From Marixanthotalea marina (GTDB taxonomy: Bacteria > Bacteroidota > Bacteroidia > Flavobacteriales > Flavobacteriaceae): DNA of 64,000 bases. A program made the position numbers and the translations under genes. Shown here piece after piece: positions 44,110 to 53,358 of the stretch (the stretch's first letter is position 1; each line of letters begins with the position of its first letter). The notes under the pieces are model-generated. The model made no database searches. It was not told the DNA's origin and was given only the letters and a program-made list of their open reading frames with translations. The DNA lies in the NCBI GenBank assembly GCA_018883545.1, contig JAHLEH010000010.1:31253-95252 (forward strand), written 5' to 3'.

Positions 44110-44853
44110 TTGAGGTATTTTATAGAACTTTCGTATAACGGAAAAGCTTACCATGGTTGGCAAAATCAGCCAAATGCTATTTCTGTACAGGAAGTTTTGG
44201 AAGACAGTTTATCCAAACTTTTAAATGAAACCAAAGCTATTGTGGGGGCAGGCAGGACAGATGCCGGTGTACATGCCAAACAAATGTTTGCCCATTTTGA
44301 TACTGAGGTAGATTTTGTTGAAGAGGATTTGGTTTATAAATTAAATTCGTTTTTACCAAACGATATTGCAATACATAAGGTTTTTAAGGTAATACCTGAA
44401 GCTCATGCCCGTTTTGATGCATTGAGCAGAACCTATTTGTATAGGGTGGATTTAAAAAAAAATGTGTTTACATTTGACCAAACATATTACTTTAAACAAG
44501 ATTTGGATATTGATAAAATGAATGAAGCCACAAACGTGTTGTTTCAGTATAAGGATTTTCAGTGTTTTTCGAAAAGTAAGACAGATGTAAAAACATACGA
44601 TTGTGATATTATGGAAGCCCAATGGTTCTTTAAGGAAGAAGAACTCCATTTTGTTATAAAGGCCGATAGGTTTTTGCGCAACATGGTGCGGGCCATTGTT
44701 GGAACCATGATTAATATAGGACTTGGTAAAATAAGTATTGATGAATTCCATGCCGTTATACAATCTAAAAGCAGAAGCAAAGCGGGATTTTCAGTCCCTG
44801 CCCATGCTTTGTATTTAATTGAAGTAGCCTATCCAAACACTATAAAACTATAA
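44110..44853 (+). CDS. truA: tRNA pseudouridine synthase A
   Basis: 247 residues. It makes pseudouridine at positions 38-40 of tRNAs. The catalytic aspartate is in GAGRTDAGVHAKQ (about residue 52), RFDALSRTYLYR and FLRNMVRAIVGT are family motifs. The start is a TTG at 44110; the product then begins RYFIELSYNGKAYHG, as is normal. The stop is directly followed by the ATG of the ABC exporter (TAAATG), so the two are co-transcribed. Confidence 0.96.
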   Translation: MRYFIELSYNGKAYHGWQNQPNAISVQEVLEDSLSKLLNETKAIVGAGRTDAGVHAKQMFAHFDTEVDFVEEDLVYKLNSFLPNDIAIHKVFKVIPEAHARFDALSRTYLYRVDLKKNVFTFDQTYYFKQDLDIDKMNEATNVLFQYKDFQCFSKSKTDVKTYDCDIMEAQWFFKEEELHFVIKADRFLRNMVRAIVGTMINIGLGKISIDEFHAVIQSKSRSKAGFSVPAHALYLIEVAYPNTIKL

Positions 44854-46620
44854 ATGGACAGTAAAAAATCGAGTAAGTTCGACGTTAATTTATTCTCACG
44901 TCTCCTAAAACATATCATGCCCTATAAATGGGTGTTTGTTGTTGTTTTGGTATCGGTGTTAATCATTGCAGCATTGGCAGCGATAACACCACACCTGCTA
45001 CAGAAAGCCGTAGATGAAAACCTAACCAATAAAGAATTGGATGGATTTTCATTCTACATCATTTTAATGATTGTGCTGTTAATATTCGATTTTGTGTTTC
45101 AGCTCATTTTTGCATATTACTCCAGTTGGTTGGGGCAAAATGTAGTGAAAGATATACGCATTAAATTGTTTAACCATTTGCTTCGTTTTAAAATGAAGTA
45201 TTTCGATAATTCTTCGGTTGGTGTGCTTATTACGCGATCTGTAACCGATATGGAGCGTATTGCCGATATCTTTGGACAAGGGTTGTTCACTATTTTCAGG
45301 GAATTATTAACCATGTTGGTTATAACGGGAGCAATGTTTTACAAAAGTTGGGAATTAAGCTTGATTGTTTTTACAATCATGCCCTTGTTAATGTACGCTA
45401 CCCGTTTATTTCAAAAATATATGAAAAAAGCTTTTGAGGATGTTCGTAACGAGGTTTCCAATCTAAATTCTTTTGTTCAGGAACGCTTAACAGGCATGAA
45501 AATCCTTCAGCTTTTTGTGAGGGAAGATATAGAAAGTAAAAAGTTCCGGGAGATAAACGAACGTCACAAAAAAGCATGGTTAAAAACCATTTGGTACAAC
45601 TCTATATTTTTCCCTATAGCCGAGTTTTCATCATCAGTAGCCATAGGCTTGGTAGTGTGGTATGCAGCTTATGCTATGGTATTAAGCGATCAAGCTACCC
45701 AGGGGATTATATTTGCGTTTCTTATGTACATCCCCAAGCTTTTTAGACCATTAAACAGGGTGGCCGATAACTTTAATACATTGCAAATGGGTATGGTAGC
45801 GGCCAATAGGGTTTTTAAGGTACTCGATACGACCTCACAAATTGATGATAGGGGGACAAAAGTTATTTCAAATGTAAAAGGAGATATTGCTTTTGAAGAT
45901 ATTTATTTTAGTTATGTAGCAGGTGAAACAGTTTTGAAAGGCGTGTCGTTTGATGTAAAAGCGGGCCAAACAGTGGCTATTGTTGGAGCAACAGGTGCAG
46001 GTAAATCTACAATTATTAACCTGCTGAACCGTTTTTATGAAATTGACAAAGGCACTATTTATGTGGACGGCATAGATATAAAAGAAATGACTTTGGCATC
46101 GTTAAGAAAACAAATAGCTATTGTGTTACAAGACGTTTTTCTATTTGCCGATACCATTTTGAATAATATAACCCTTAACAATCCGGACATAACCGAAGCA
46201 CAAGTGCACAAAGCCGCCAAAGATATTGGAATTCATGATTTTATTATGAGTTTACCCAATGGGTATCATTACAATGTAAAAGAACGTGGTGCTATGCTTT
46301 CTTCTGGACAAAGGCAATTAATTGCTTTTTTAAGAGCTTATGTAACAAATCCTAGTGTGTTGGTATTGGATGAAGCAACGTCTTCTGTAGATTCGCATTC
46401 TGAGCAATTGATGCAAAATGCAACCGACAAGGTTACTTCAGGAAGAACTTCCATAGTCATTGCCCATAGATTGGCAACCATTAAAAAAGCAGATAAGATT
46501 TTGGTTATGGATGCAGGTGTGGTTGTAGAGCAAGGGACACACGACGAATTGCTTCAAAAAGAAAATGGGTATTATAAAAACCTTTACGAAGTACAGTTTT
46601 TAAAGGAAGAAGTGGCTTAA
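44854..46620 (+). CDS. ABC exporter, fused permease and ATPase
   Basis: 588 residues. Six membrane helices occupy about 20-315, then the nucleotide-binding domain: Walker A GATGAGKSTI, signature LSSGQRQL, Walker B VLVLDEATSSVD and the H-loop IAHRLAT. It is a half-size MsbA-like exporter that works as a dimer; substrate unknown, lipid or drug being the usual candidates. Its stop shares the bases TTAA with the stop of the convergent cdaA. Confidence 0.95.
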   Translation: MDSKKSSKFDVNLFSRLLKHIMPYKWVFVVVLVSVLIIAALAAITPHLLQKAVDENLTNKELDGFSFYIILMIVLLIFDFVFQLIFAYYSSWLGQNVVKDIRIKLFNHLLRFKMKYFDNSSVGVLITRSVTDMERIADIFGQGLFTIFRELLTMLVITGAMFYKSWELSLIVFTIMPLLMYATRLFQKYMKKAFEDVRNEVSNLNSFVQERLTGMKILQLFVREDIESKKFREINERHKKAWLKTIWYNSIFFPIAEFSSSVAIGLVVWYAAYAMVLSDQATQGIIFAFLMYIPKLFRPLNRVADNFNTLQMGMVAANRVFKVLDTTSQIDDRGTKVISNVKGDIAFEDIYFSYVAGETVLKGVSFDVKAGQTVAIVGATGAGKSTIINLLNRFYEIDKGTIYVDGIDIKEMTLASLRKQIAIVLQDVFLFADTILNNITLNNPDITEAQVHKAAKDIGIHDFIMSLPNGYHYNVKERGAMLSSGQRQLIAFLRAYVTNPSVLVLDEATSSVDSHSEQLMQNATDKVTSGRTSIVIAHRLATIKKADKILVMDAGVVVEQGTHDELLQKENGYYKNLYEVQFLKEEVA

Positions 46621-47402
46621 CTTAAATCTTCTTTAATAATATTAATTAATTCAGAATTATCCTTAAACAAAACAAACTCACCGTCTTTAAAATAAGAGAT
46701 GTGTCCAGTTTCCTCGCTAACAGCCAGGGCTAAAGCATCTGTTTTTTCTGTAACACCAATGGCTGCTCGATGTCTTAAACCAAAACGTTGGGGAATAACT
46801 TTATCGTTGTTAACAGGAAGTATAACACGTGTTGCTTTTACAATGTTGTTGCTAATAATAATAGCACCATCGTGTAACGGACTGTTTTTGAAAAAAATGC
46901 TTTCTATAATAGGTTGGGTGACTTTAATGTTCATTTCGTCACCAGTTTGGGTTAAAAAATCCAAATTGTTATTACGCTCAAAAACAATTAAAGCCCCTGT
47001 TTTAGAAGTCCCCATTTTAGTACAGGCGGCAACAATAGCTTCGACATTGGTTGTATTGCTTGTTTCAGTTTTCAGGAATTTAAACTGCGATAAAAACTTT
47101 TTGCGTTTACTAAAATTGGTAGAACCAACCATGAGCAAAAACTTTCTTATTTCGGGTTGAAACACTACAATAAGTGCAATAATCCCTACTTTCATGAAAC
47201 CGCCAAAAATACTACTAAGTAGTTCCATGTTAAGAAAATCGGTCAGTTTCCAAACCAAGTAAATAATTATAATACCAATAAAAATATTGATTGCTACAGT
47301 GCCTTTTATGAGCTTGTAGATGTAGTAGAGTAGAAGTGCTACTAAAACGACATCGATAATATCAACTACGGTAAATTTTAAAAGGTCCTTAAAAATATCC
47401 AA
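46617..47402 (-). CDS. cdaA: Diadenylate cyclase CdaA
   Basis: 261 residues. Three membrane helices (about 12-32, 37-55, 60-85) precede the DisA_N/DAC domain with SPLHDGAIIISN (DGA motif) and RFGLRHRAAIG (RHR motif). It makes cyclic di-AMP from two ATP, a messenger for osmotic and wall homeostasis. In Bacteroidota it normally follows folP; here a lipoprotein gene lies between them. Confidence 0.95.
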   Translation of the reverse strand: MDIFKDLLKFTVVDIIDVVLVALLLYYIYKLIKGTVAINIFIGIIIIYLVWKLTDFLNMELLSSIFGGFMKVGIIALIVVFQPEIRKFLLMVGSTNFSKRKKFLSQFKFLKTETSNTTNVEAIVAACTKMGTSKTGALIVFERNNNLDFLTQTGDEMNIKVTQPIIESIFFKNSPLHDGAIIISNNIVKATRVILPVNNDKVIPQRFGLRHRAAIGVTEKTDALALAVSEETGHISYFKDGEFVLFKDNSELINIIKEDLS

Positions 47403-47438
47403 GCTATAGCGGGTTTTGGTAAAATTAGTAAAAAAGGC

Positions 47439-48125
47439 TTAATTATGAAGAAACTCTTGGTTTGATATATTTAGATGTTTAAAATTGACTGTTGAAAGCA
47501 TTGATTTATATGAAATGTAATCTTGAAAGCTCAGGTTTTTATTGAAGTTTAAAAGAAAGGTACCTTTAATGGTGTCTCCTTTTTTTAAATCGTTGATCAA
47601 TTTATTTTTAGAGCTCGTACTTATAAATGGTTCTGTATTAGTGTCGATAATAGAAATGGTGCCATCTAAATTAAAACTCATAGACTTTATATTGGCGGCA
47701 TTTTTTATTTCTGGAATGTTGGATATGTAGCTTTCCGAAGAATCTTCATGGTAAACCACCTCCGTAAAGTCAATAAACCCCAATGTTTTTTTACTGGTAT
47801 TGTTGCAAGTATAATAATTCTTGGCGTTTTCATTTTTATGCATTTGGGCATTACGCCTTTTGTCCTGAAGCAAAATAATTTGCGGGATAGCTTGTTTTAA
47901 AGTGAGGCGTTTGTCTACATTCACTAGCCAATTGGTGGTGCTAATTAAATTTTTCCGGTTCAGCTCAACGCTATCGGTTTGGGTTTCATCATAAAAAATA
48001 TAAGCAGCCGATATATCGTTGACTTCAGAAATGTCAGAATGTTCTATTTCTGGTAATTGAACGATTTTTTCGTTTCCACAGGAAATAAAAAATAGTAAAA
48101 TGATGATTATTGATTTATTTTTCAT
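47439..48125 (-). CDS. Predicted lipoprotein between folP and cdaA
   Basis: 228 residues. KNKSIIIILLFFISC is a lipoprotein signal with the cysteine near residue 16. Nothing else is recognised; the central part has YTCNNTSKKTLGF and a beta-rich C-terminal half with the pattern LNFNKNLSFQDYI. It lies 36 bp upstream of cdaA and 83 bp after folP. Base composition does not differ visibly from its neighbours. Confidence 0.65.
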   Translation of the reverse strand: MKNKSIIIILLFFISCGNEKIVQLPEIEHSDISEVNDISAAYIFYDETQTDSVELNRKNLISTTNWLVNVDKRLTLKQAIPQIILLQDKRRNAQMHKNENAKNYYTCNNTSKKTLGFIDFTEVVYHEDSSESYISNIPEIKNAANIKSMSFNLDGTISIIDTNTEPFISTSSKNKLINDLKKGDTIKGTFLLNFNKNLSFQDYISYKSMLSTVNFKHLNISNQEFLHN

Positions 48126-48208
48126 TTGAACAAGTTAGATTGTTAGATGTGTTAGATCATTAGATAGTTGGAAATTTAGACAGTTATACGATTTAAACAA
48201 CTAAACAC

Positions 48209-49033
48209 CTAAGAACTTAATGACTCAACTAATTTAATGCACTGCATCGCTTCTTTTACATCGTGTACCCTTAGTATGTTGGCGCCTTTTTGCAAAGCAA
48301 CGGTATTGAGTACGCTGGTGCCGTTTAAAGCATTGTCGGGTGTGGTTTTTAAGGTTTTGTAAATCATGGATTTTCTGGAAACGCCAACTAACAATGGTTT
48401 GTCAAGCATTTTTAACAGTTCCAAATGATTCAATAATTCAAAATTCTGTTCAATGGTTTTAGCAAAGCCAAATCCGGGGTCTATAATAACATCTATAATG
48501 CCCAAGGCTTTGGCGGCCTGAAACCTTTCAGAAAAATAAAAAATGACTTCTTTGACAAGATTTGTGTAATTTGTGTGTTGCTGCATGGTTTGCGGTGTGC
48601 CTTTCATGTGCATCATAATGTAAGGCACTTGCAAATCGGCCACAGTGGGCAGCATCGTGTCATCCAGTTTACCGGCAGAAATATCATTAATCAATGCAGC
48701 GCCTGCTTCAATACACTGTTTGGCAACCTTGGCTCTAAAAGTATCGATAGAAACTAAAGCCTCTGGGAAATTTTTCAGAACACTATTCACAACAGGCAAA
48801 ATACGCTTTAGCTCTTCATCTGTACCAATATTTTCAGCATTTGGTCTGGAACTGTAAGCACCAATATCAATAAAAGAGGCACCTTCATTCAGCATTTTTT
48901 CAACCTGCAAAAGCATGCTTTTGTCATTGGTATATTTACCACCATCAAAAAAGGAATCGGGTGTAATATTTAAAATGCCCATCACTTTTGGTAATGTTAA
49001 ATCGATAAGTTGGCCTTTGCAGTTAATAGTCAT
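48209..49033 (-). CDS. folP: Dihydropteroate synthase
   Basis: 274 residues, a TIM-barrel. Signatures are MGILNITPDSFFDGGKY and FIDIGAYSSRPNAE (pterin and phosphate sites), then DPGFGFAKT and SRKSMI. It joins p-aminobenzoate to the pterin in folate synthesis and is the target of sulfonamides. It is divergent from the DUF1599 gene. Confidence 0.96.
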   Translation of the reverse strand: MTINCKGQLIDLTLPKVMGILNITPDSFFDGGKYTNDKSMLLQVEKMLNEGASFIDIGAYSSRPNAENIGTDEELKRILPVVNSVLKNFPEALVSIDTFRAKVAKQCIEAGAALINDISAGKLDDTMLPTVADLQVPYIMMHMKGTPQTMQQHTNYTNLVKEVIFYFSERFQAAKALGIIDVIIDPGFGFAKTIEQNFELLNHLELLKMLDKPLLVGVSRKSMIYKTLKTTPDNALNGTSVLNTVALQKGANILRVHDVKEAMQCIKLVESLSS

Positions 49034-49239
49034 TTCTTATTCTGCCACTAATGCACGAATGCTTTTGGGTTGTTATTGTTAATAATAAAAATACATTTCA
49101 AAATTAAGTATTCGGTATTAGTTTTCTATTAAAAAAACAATTATTTGTGTATTCGTGGCTAGTTTGAAAAACATTTAAGTATTCAACTTTGAACTTTAAA
49201 CTATTTAAGCGAAATTTACACAAATTTCAAATGTTATAA

Positions 49240-49779
49240 ATGCAAAATACTTCAAAACAATACGATGCCGTAATAGAAACGTGTAAAAGTTTATTTATTA
49301 AAAAGATGAGTGATTATGGTAGTGCTTGGAGAATTTTGCGATTGCCATCTTTAACCGACCAGATTTTCATAAAAGCCCAACGCATACGCAGTTTGCAGCA
49401 AAATGATGTTAGAAAAGTAGATGAAGGTGAGGCCAGTGAATTTATTGGCATCATTAATTACTGTATTATGGCGTTAATTCAGTTGGAAAAAGGAGTGGTA
49501 GAACAACCGGATTTGTCTACTGAAGAAGCAACCAAATTGTATTCTGAAAAAGTAGCCATTACCAAACAATTAATGGAAGCCAAAAACCACGATTATGGCG
49601 AAGCTTGGCGCGATATGCGCGTAAGCAGTTTAACCGATTTAATTTTACAAAAGCTATTGCGCGTAAAGCAAATTGAAAACAATGCAGGTAAAACCTTAGT
49701 TAGTGAAGGTATTGACGCCAATTATCAGGATATGATAAACTATGCAGTTTTCGCACTCATCCACCTAAACCAAAAATAA
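49240..49779 (+). CDS. DUF1599 family protein
   Basis: 179 residues made of two similar halves: KKMSDYGSAWRILRLPSLTDQIFIKAQRIRSLQ in the first and AKNHDYGEAWRDMRVSSLTDLILQKLLRVKQIE in the second. This duplicated DYG-AWR-SLTD pattern defines DUF1599, a helical family of unknown function conserved next to folP and the DoxX-like gene in Bacteroidota. It starts a unit with the next gene, 4 bp away. Confidence 0.9.
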   Translation: MQNTSKQYDAVIETCKSLFIKKMSDYGSAWRILRLPSLTDQIFIKAQRIRSLQQNDVRKVDEGEASEFIGIINYCIMALIQLEKGVVEQPDLSTEEATKLYSEKVAITKQLMEAKNHDYGEAWRDMRVSSLTDLILQKLLRVKQIENNAGKTLVSEGIDANYQDMINYAVFALIHLNQK

Positions 49780-49783
49780 AATA

Positions 49784-50878
49784 ATGAAACTAATTGTACA
49801 CATCTCCAGAATTTTAGTAGGAGCCTTATTTATTTTTTCAGGATTTATTAAGCTTAACGACCCATTGGGGTTTTCGTATAAATTACAGGAATATTTTACG
49901 CCCGATGTTTTAAACTTGCCATTTCTTGAGCCTTATGCGCTAATAATAGCAGTGTTTGTGGTGGTTTATGAAGTCGTTTTAGGCGTGTTTTTATTGATAG
50001 GTTACAAACCAAAATTCACGGTTTGGAGCTTGTTGCTTATGATTGTGTTCTTCACATTCTTAACCTTTTATGCATGGTATTTTGATAAAGTAAAGGACTG
50101 TGGTTGCTTTGGGGATTTTATGAAAATGAAACCCATAGAGAGTTTTATAAAGGATGTTATACTGCTTGTATTGATACTCTTTTTGTTCTTTGGGGTAAAG
50201 TATGTAAAACCGTTATTTAGTCCTTTGCCAAACACCATATTGGCGCTTTTAAGTTTTATTTTAAGTTTATGGTTTGGGTACCATGTGTTAATGCATTTAC
50301 CATTAATAGATTTTAGGGCTTATAAAGTCGGCAATAATTTATCGGAACAAATGGGGACGCCTGAAGATGCGCCTAAATCAATAGTTGAACATTATTGGAA
50401 ATTCAATATTAATGGCAAAGAAGAAATAATTACTAATTATGGAGCTTACCCAAATGTGGAAGGAGAATTTGTAGGAGTTGATACTAAAATTATAGACGAA
50501 GGCTACATACCGCCCATTCAGGATTTCTCGATTGAAAGTGAAGATGAAGATTTAACCGATCATTTTTTAAGTGAGGAAAAGCTTATTATGGTGGTTTCCT
50601 ATAGTTTGGAGCATGTGAACAGAGATTGTATGGATGCATTGAAAAAAATGACAGATGAGGCCATTAAAAAAGGCTATACGGTTATCGGGCTGTCGGCTTC
50701 TGGCTACGAAACTAAAAAAGTCATAAAGGATACATACAAACTTGACTTTGATTTTTATTTGTGCGATGAAAAAGCACTTAAAACCATAGTACGTTCCAAT
50801 CCTGGAATTTTGAAATTAAATAAAGGGACTGTTATTCAAAAAGTGCACTACAATGATGTTGATGATATAAAACTTTAA
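49784..50878 (+). CDS. BT_3928-type DoxX-like membrane protein with thioredoxin-like tail
   Basis: 364 residues. Four membrane helices in the first 150 residues form a DoxX/MauE-like unit (FIFSGFIKLNDPLGFSYKLQEYF), with a CGCFGDF cysteine motif in the loop. The C-terminal third (about 265-364) is a thioredoxin-fold-like domain with a single early cysteine (NRDCMDAL) where CxxC would be. A role in handling thiols or quinone-linked redox is likely, but no substrate is known. It is tightly linked to the DUF1599 gene. Confidence 0.88.
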   Translation: MKLIVHISRILVGALFIFSGFIKLNDPLGFSYKLQEYFTPDVLNLPFLEPYALIIAVFVVVYEVVLGVFLLIGYKPKFTVWSLLLMIVFFTFLTFYAWYFDKVKDCGCFGDFMKMKPIESFIKDVILLVLILFLFFGVKYVKPLFSPLPNTILALLSFILSLWFGYHVLMHLPLIDFRAYKVGNNLSEQMGTPEDAPKSIVEHYWKFNINGKEEIITNYGAYPNVEGEFVGVDTKIIDEGYIPPIQDFSIESEDEDLTDHFLSEEKLIMVVSYSLEHVNRDCMDALKKMTDEAIKKGYTVIGLSASGYETKKVIKDTYKLDFDFYLCDEKALKTIVRSNPGILKLNKGTVIQKVHYNDVDDIKL

Positions 50879-50890
50879 TATTTAAAACTT

Positions 50891-51967
50891 CTGTTTAGAT
50901 ATTTTTTAAATAAAATCTTTTATGCCGTGCTCACTTTAATGGGCGTGGTAACAGTTATCTTTTTTCTGTTTAATGTATTGCCCGGCGACCCAGCACAAAT
51001 GATGTTGGGACAAAATGAAGACAGCGAGCAATTAGCCATTATAAAGAAAAAGTATGGTTTTGATAAGCCAATAAGTACCCAGTATTTTTACTATATCAAC
51101 GATTTATCACCAGTTTCTTTCCATTCTAAAAATATAGAGGATTATACATGTTTAAACCCTGATAAATATAAGACTGTCAAACTGTTTAGTGTTGGCAATA
51201 CGATTACCGTTTTAAAGCGCCCTTATTTACGGGAATCTTTTACCAAACAAGGAAAACGGGTTAGTGAAGTATTGGCAGAAACCTTACCAAACACCTTTGT
51301 GTTGGCAGTAACGGCCATTGTAATAGCGATGCTTTTGGGAGTTATTTTAGGCATCGTATCGGCACTTTTTAAAGATACTTGGCTCGATAAAACCATACAG
51401 ATAGTAAGTACTTTGGGTATGAGTGTGCCTTCATTTTTTAGCGCTATTTTATTCGCTTGGCTTTTTGGTTATGTACTACATAGGTTCACCAATTTAGAAA
51501 TGACAGGAAGCCTATATGAACTCGACGATTTTGGTGAGGCCATGCATATAAAATGGAAAAATTTAATATTGCCGGCCATCGTATTGGGAATTAGGCCTTT
51601 GGCGGTTGTTATTCAATTAATGAGAAATTCCCTGCTGGAGGTTTTTAACCAAGATTACATTCGTACGGCACGGGCCAAGGGATTGAGCGAATATCAAATC
51701 ATTTGGAAACATGCGGTTAAAAATGCTTTAAATCCAGTAGTTACGGCAATATCAGGATGGTTTGCTTCCATGTTGGCTGGAGCTGTTTTTGTGGAGTATA
51801 TTTTTGGATGGAATGGTCTGGGTAAAGAGATTGTAAATGCGTTGAACACTTTAGATTTACCCGTTATTATGGGAGCTGTATTGGTTATTGCCATTTTATT
51901 TGTTGTTATAAATATTTTTGTAGATATTATATATGTTTGGTTAGATCCGAAGGTAAAACTCGACTAA
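50891..51967 (+). CDS. ABC transporter permease, DppB/OppB type
   Basis: About 358 residues. The DppB-type permease has PGDPAQMMLG near the start and the EAA loop VFNQDYIRTARAKGLSEYQII toward the end, with about six membrane helices. An extra periplasmic segment (about 65-115) is usual in flavobacterial members. No ATG fits: a GTG at 50927 would cut into the first helix, while a CTG at 50891 gives the normal family N-terminus (product MFRYFLNKIFYAVL), so I prefer the CTG. No ATPase, second permease or binding protein is nearby. Confidence 0.88.
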   Translation: MFRYFLNKIFYAVLTLMGVVTVIFFLFNVLPGDPAQMMLGQNEDSEQLAIIKKKYGFDKPISTQYFYYINDLSPVSFHSKNIEDYTCLNPDKYKTVKLFSVGNTITVLKRPYLRESFTKQGKRVSEVLAETLPNTFVLAVTAIVIAMLLGVILGIVSALFKDTWLDKTIQIVSTLGMSVPSFFSAILFAWLFGYVLHRFTNLEMTGSLYELDDFGEAMHIKWKNLILPAIVLGIRPLAVVIQLMRNSLLEVFNQDYIRTARAKGLSEYQIIWKHAVKNALNPVVTAISGWFASMLAGAVFVEYIFGWNGLGKEIVNALNTLDLPVIMGAVLVIAILFVVINIFVDIIYVWLDPKVKLD

Positions 51968-52001
51968 TCCAATTAATAAATAAAAATGAATTTTGAATTA
52001 A

Positions 52002-52490
52002 ATGAAAAAGATTAACTATTTGTTTGTTTTGTTATTAGCAGTACTAAGCTGTGAAACTAAAGAAGCTACCCAATTTTCTACTGAAGCTTTGAATGATACT
52101 TTTACGGATTTAAAAGGTAATGAAATAGCTTTAAGTGATATATTGGAAGCCAATAAAGGTAAAACCATTGTTTTAGAGGTTTGGGCGTCTTGGTGTAGCG
52201 ATTGTATTAAAGGTATGCCAAAGCTAAAAGCACTTCAAAATGAATATAAAGATGCCGCCTATGTGTTTTTGTCTTTAGATAGAAACCACGGCGCTTGGAA
52301 ACGAGGTATTGAAAAATATAATGTTATTGGACAGCATTATTTTATGGAATCGGGCAGGGAAGGGGCATTTGGGGCTTTTGCAGATTTAAACTGGATACCT
52401 CGATACATGGTTATAGGCGAAAATGGTGAAATAAAACTTTTTGAAGCTATAGAAGCCGATGATAATAATATTGCAAAAGCATTAAAATAA
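52002..52490 (+). CDS. TlpA-like thioredoxin-fold lipoprotein
   Basis: 162 residues. The lipoprotein signal is LFVLLLAVLSC. A thioredoxin fold follows with the active site WASWCSDCIKGMP (CSDC). It is an exported disulfide reductase or oxidase of the TlpA/ResA kind. It lies about 35 bp after the permease gene, and the tpiA promoter overlaps its last codons. Confidence 0.93.
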   Translation: MKKINYLFVLLLAVLSCETKEATQFSTEALNDTFTDLKGNEIALSDILEANKGKTIVLEVWASWCSDCIKGMPKLKALQNEYKDAAYVFLSLDRNHGAWKRGIEKYNVIGQHYFMESGREGAFGAFADLNWIPRYMVIGENGEIKLFEAIEADDNNIAKALK

Positions 52491-52499
52491 CTACCTTTG
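52471..52499 (+). promoter_or_regulatory. tpiA promoter inside the end of the TlpA-like gene
   Basis: TTG (52471-52473), 18 bp, TACCTTTG (52492-52499), a near-perfect match to the Bacteroidota consensus, 82 bp before the tpiA ATG. An inverted repeat CTATTTC/GAAATAG lies in the leader at about 52530-52564. Confidence 0.65.
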
Positions 52500-52580
52500 C
52501 ACTTTAACTAACTATTAATATAAATCCAAACTATTTCTTTTCCTTTATTTAATAGGAAATAGAATATTTACATCACCACT

Positions 52581-53330
52581 ATGAGAAAACAAATTGTAGC
52601 CGGAAACTGGAAAATGAATAACGATTTAGCGCAAACAGAAGCGTTAATAACAGAATTAAAGAAACAAACCAAAACTTCTAATGCAGCTGTTATGGTTGCG
52701 CCTACTTTTACTAACCTATGGCAGGCCTATCAATCTTTAAAAGGCAGTAATATAGAGGTCATTGCCCAAAACATGCATTTTGCAAAAAATGGTGCTTATA
52801 CAGGCGAGGTAAGTGCTAGCATGCTTAAAAGTGTAGGTGTTAACACGGTTATTTTAGGCCATAGTGAACGTCGGGAGTATTTCAATGAAACAGACGATAT
52901 GTTAGCCAAAAAAGTGGATGCAGCTTTAGAAAGTGGCATGAACATTATTTTCTGTTTTGGTGAAGTATTGGAAGATAGAAAATCAGGAAACCATGAAAAA
53001 GTAGTTGAAGAACAAATAAAAAATGCTTTGTTCCATTTAGATTCTTCATCATTTTTTAACATTGTTTTGGCATACGAACCTGTTTGGGCCATCGGAACCG
53101 GCGAAACAGCTACACCAGAACAAGCTCAAGATATGCACGCGTTTATTAGAAAAACACTGGCCAATAAATATGGAGCTAATGTTGCCGAAACTGTTTCCAT
53201 ACTTTATGGCGGTAGTGTAAAACCAAACAATGCCCAAGAAATCTTTTCAAAACCAGATGTAGACGGCGGGTTAATTGGTGGTGCTTCCTTAAATGCAGAA
53301 GACTTTTTTGCTATTGCAAATGCGTTTTAA
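52581..53330 (+). CDS. tpiA: Triosephosphate isomerase
   Basis: 249 residues. GNWKMN (with the substrate lysine) opens the barrel, the catalytic histidine is in ILGHSERREYF, the glutamate in AYEPVWAIGTG, and the phosphate loop in YGGSVKPNN. It interconverts glyceraldehyde-3-phosphate and dihydroxyacetone phosphate. prmA follows 28 bp downstream. Confidence 0.98.
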   Translation: MRKQIVAGNWKMNNDLAQTEALITELKKQTKTSNAAVMVAPTFTNLWQAYQSLKGSNIEVIAQNMHFAKNGAYTGEVSASMLKSVGVNTVILGHSERREYFNETDDMLAKKVDAALESGMNIIFCFGEVLEDRKSGNHEKVVEEQIKNALFHLDSSSFFNIVLAYEPVWAIGTGETATPEQAQDMHAFIRKTLANKYGANVAETVSILYGGSVKPNNAQEIFSKPDVDGGLIGGASLNAEDFFAIANAF

Positions 53331-53358
53331 TAAGGTTCATTCTTAAAATAAATACTAA

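Noticed and set aside
46699..47160. Open frame of 153 codons antisense to cdaA
   Set aside because: cdaA has complete catalytic motifs; the opposite frame is a composition effect.
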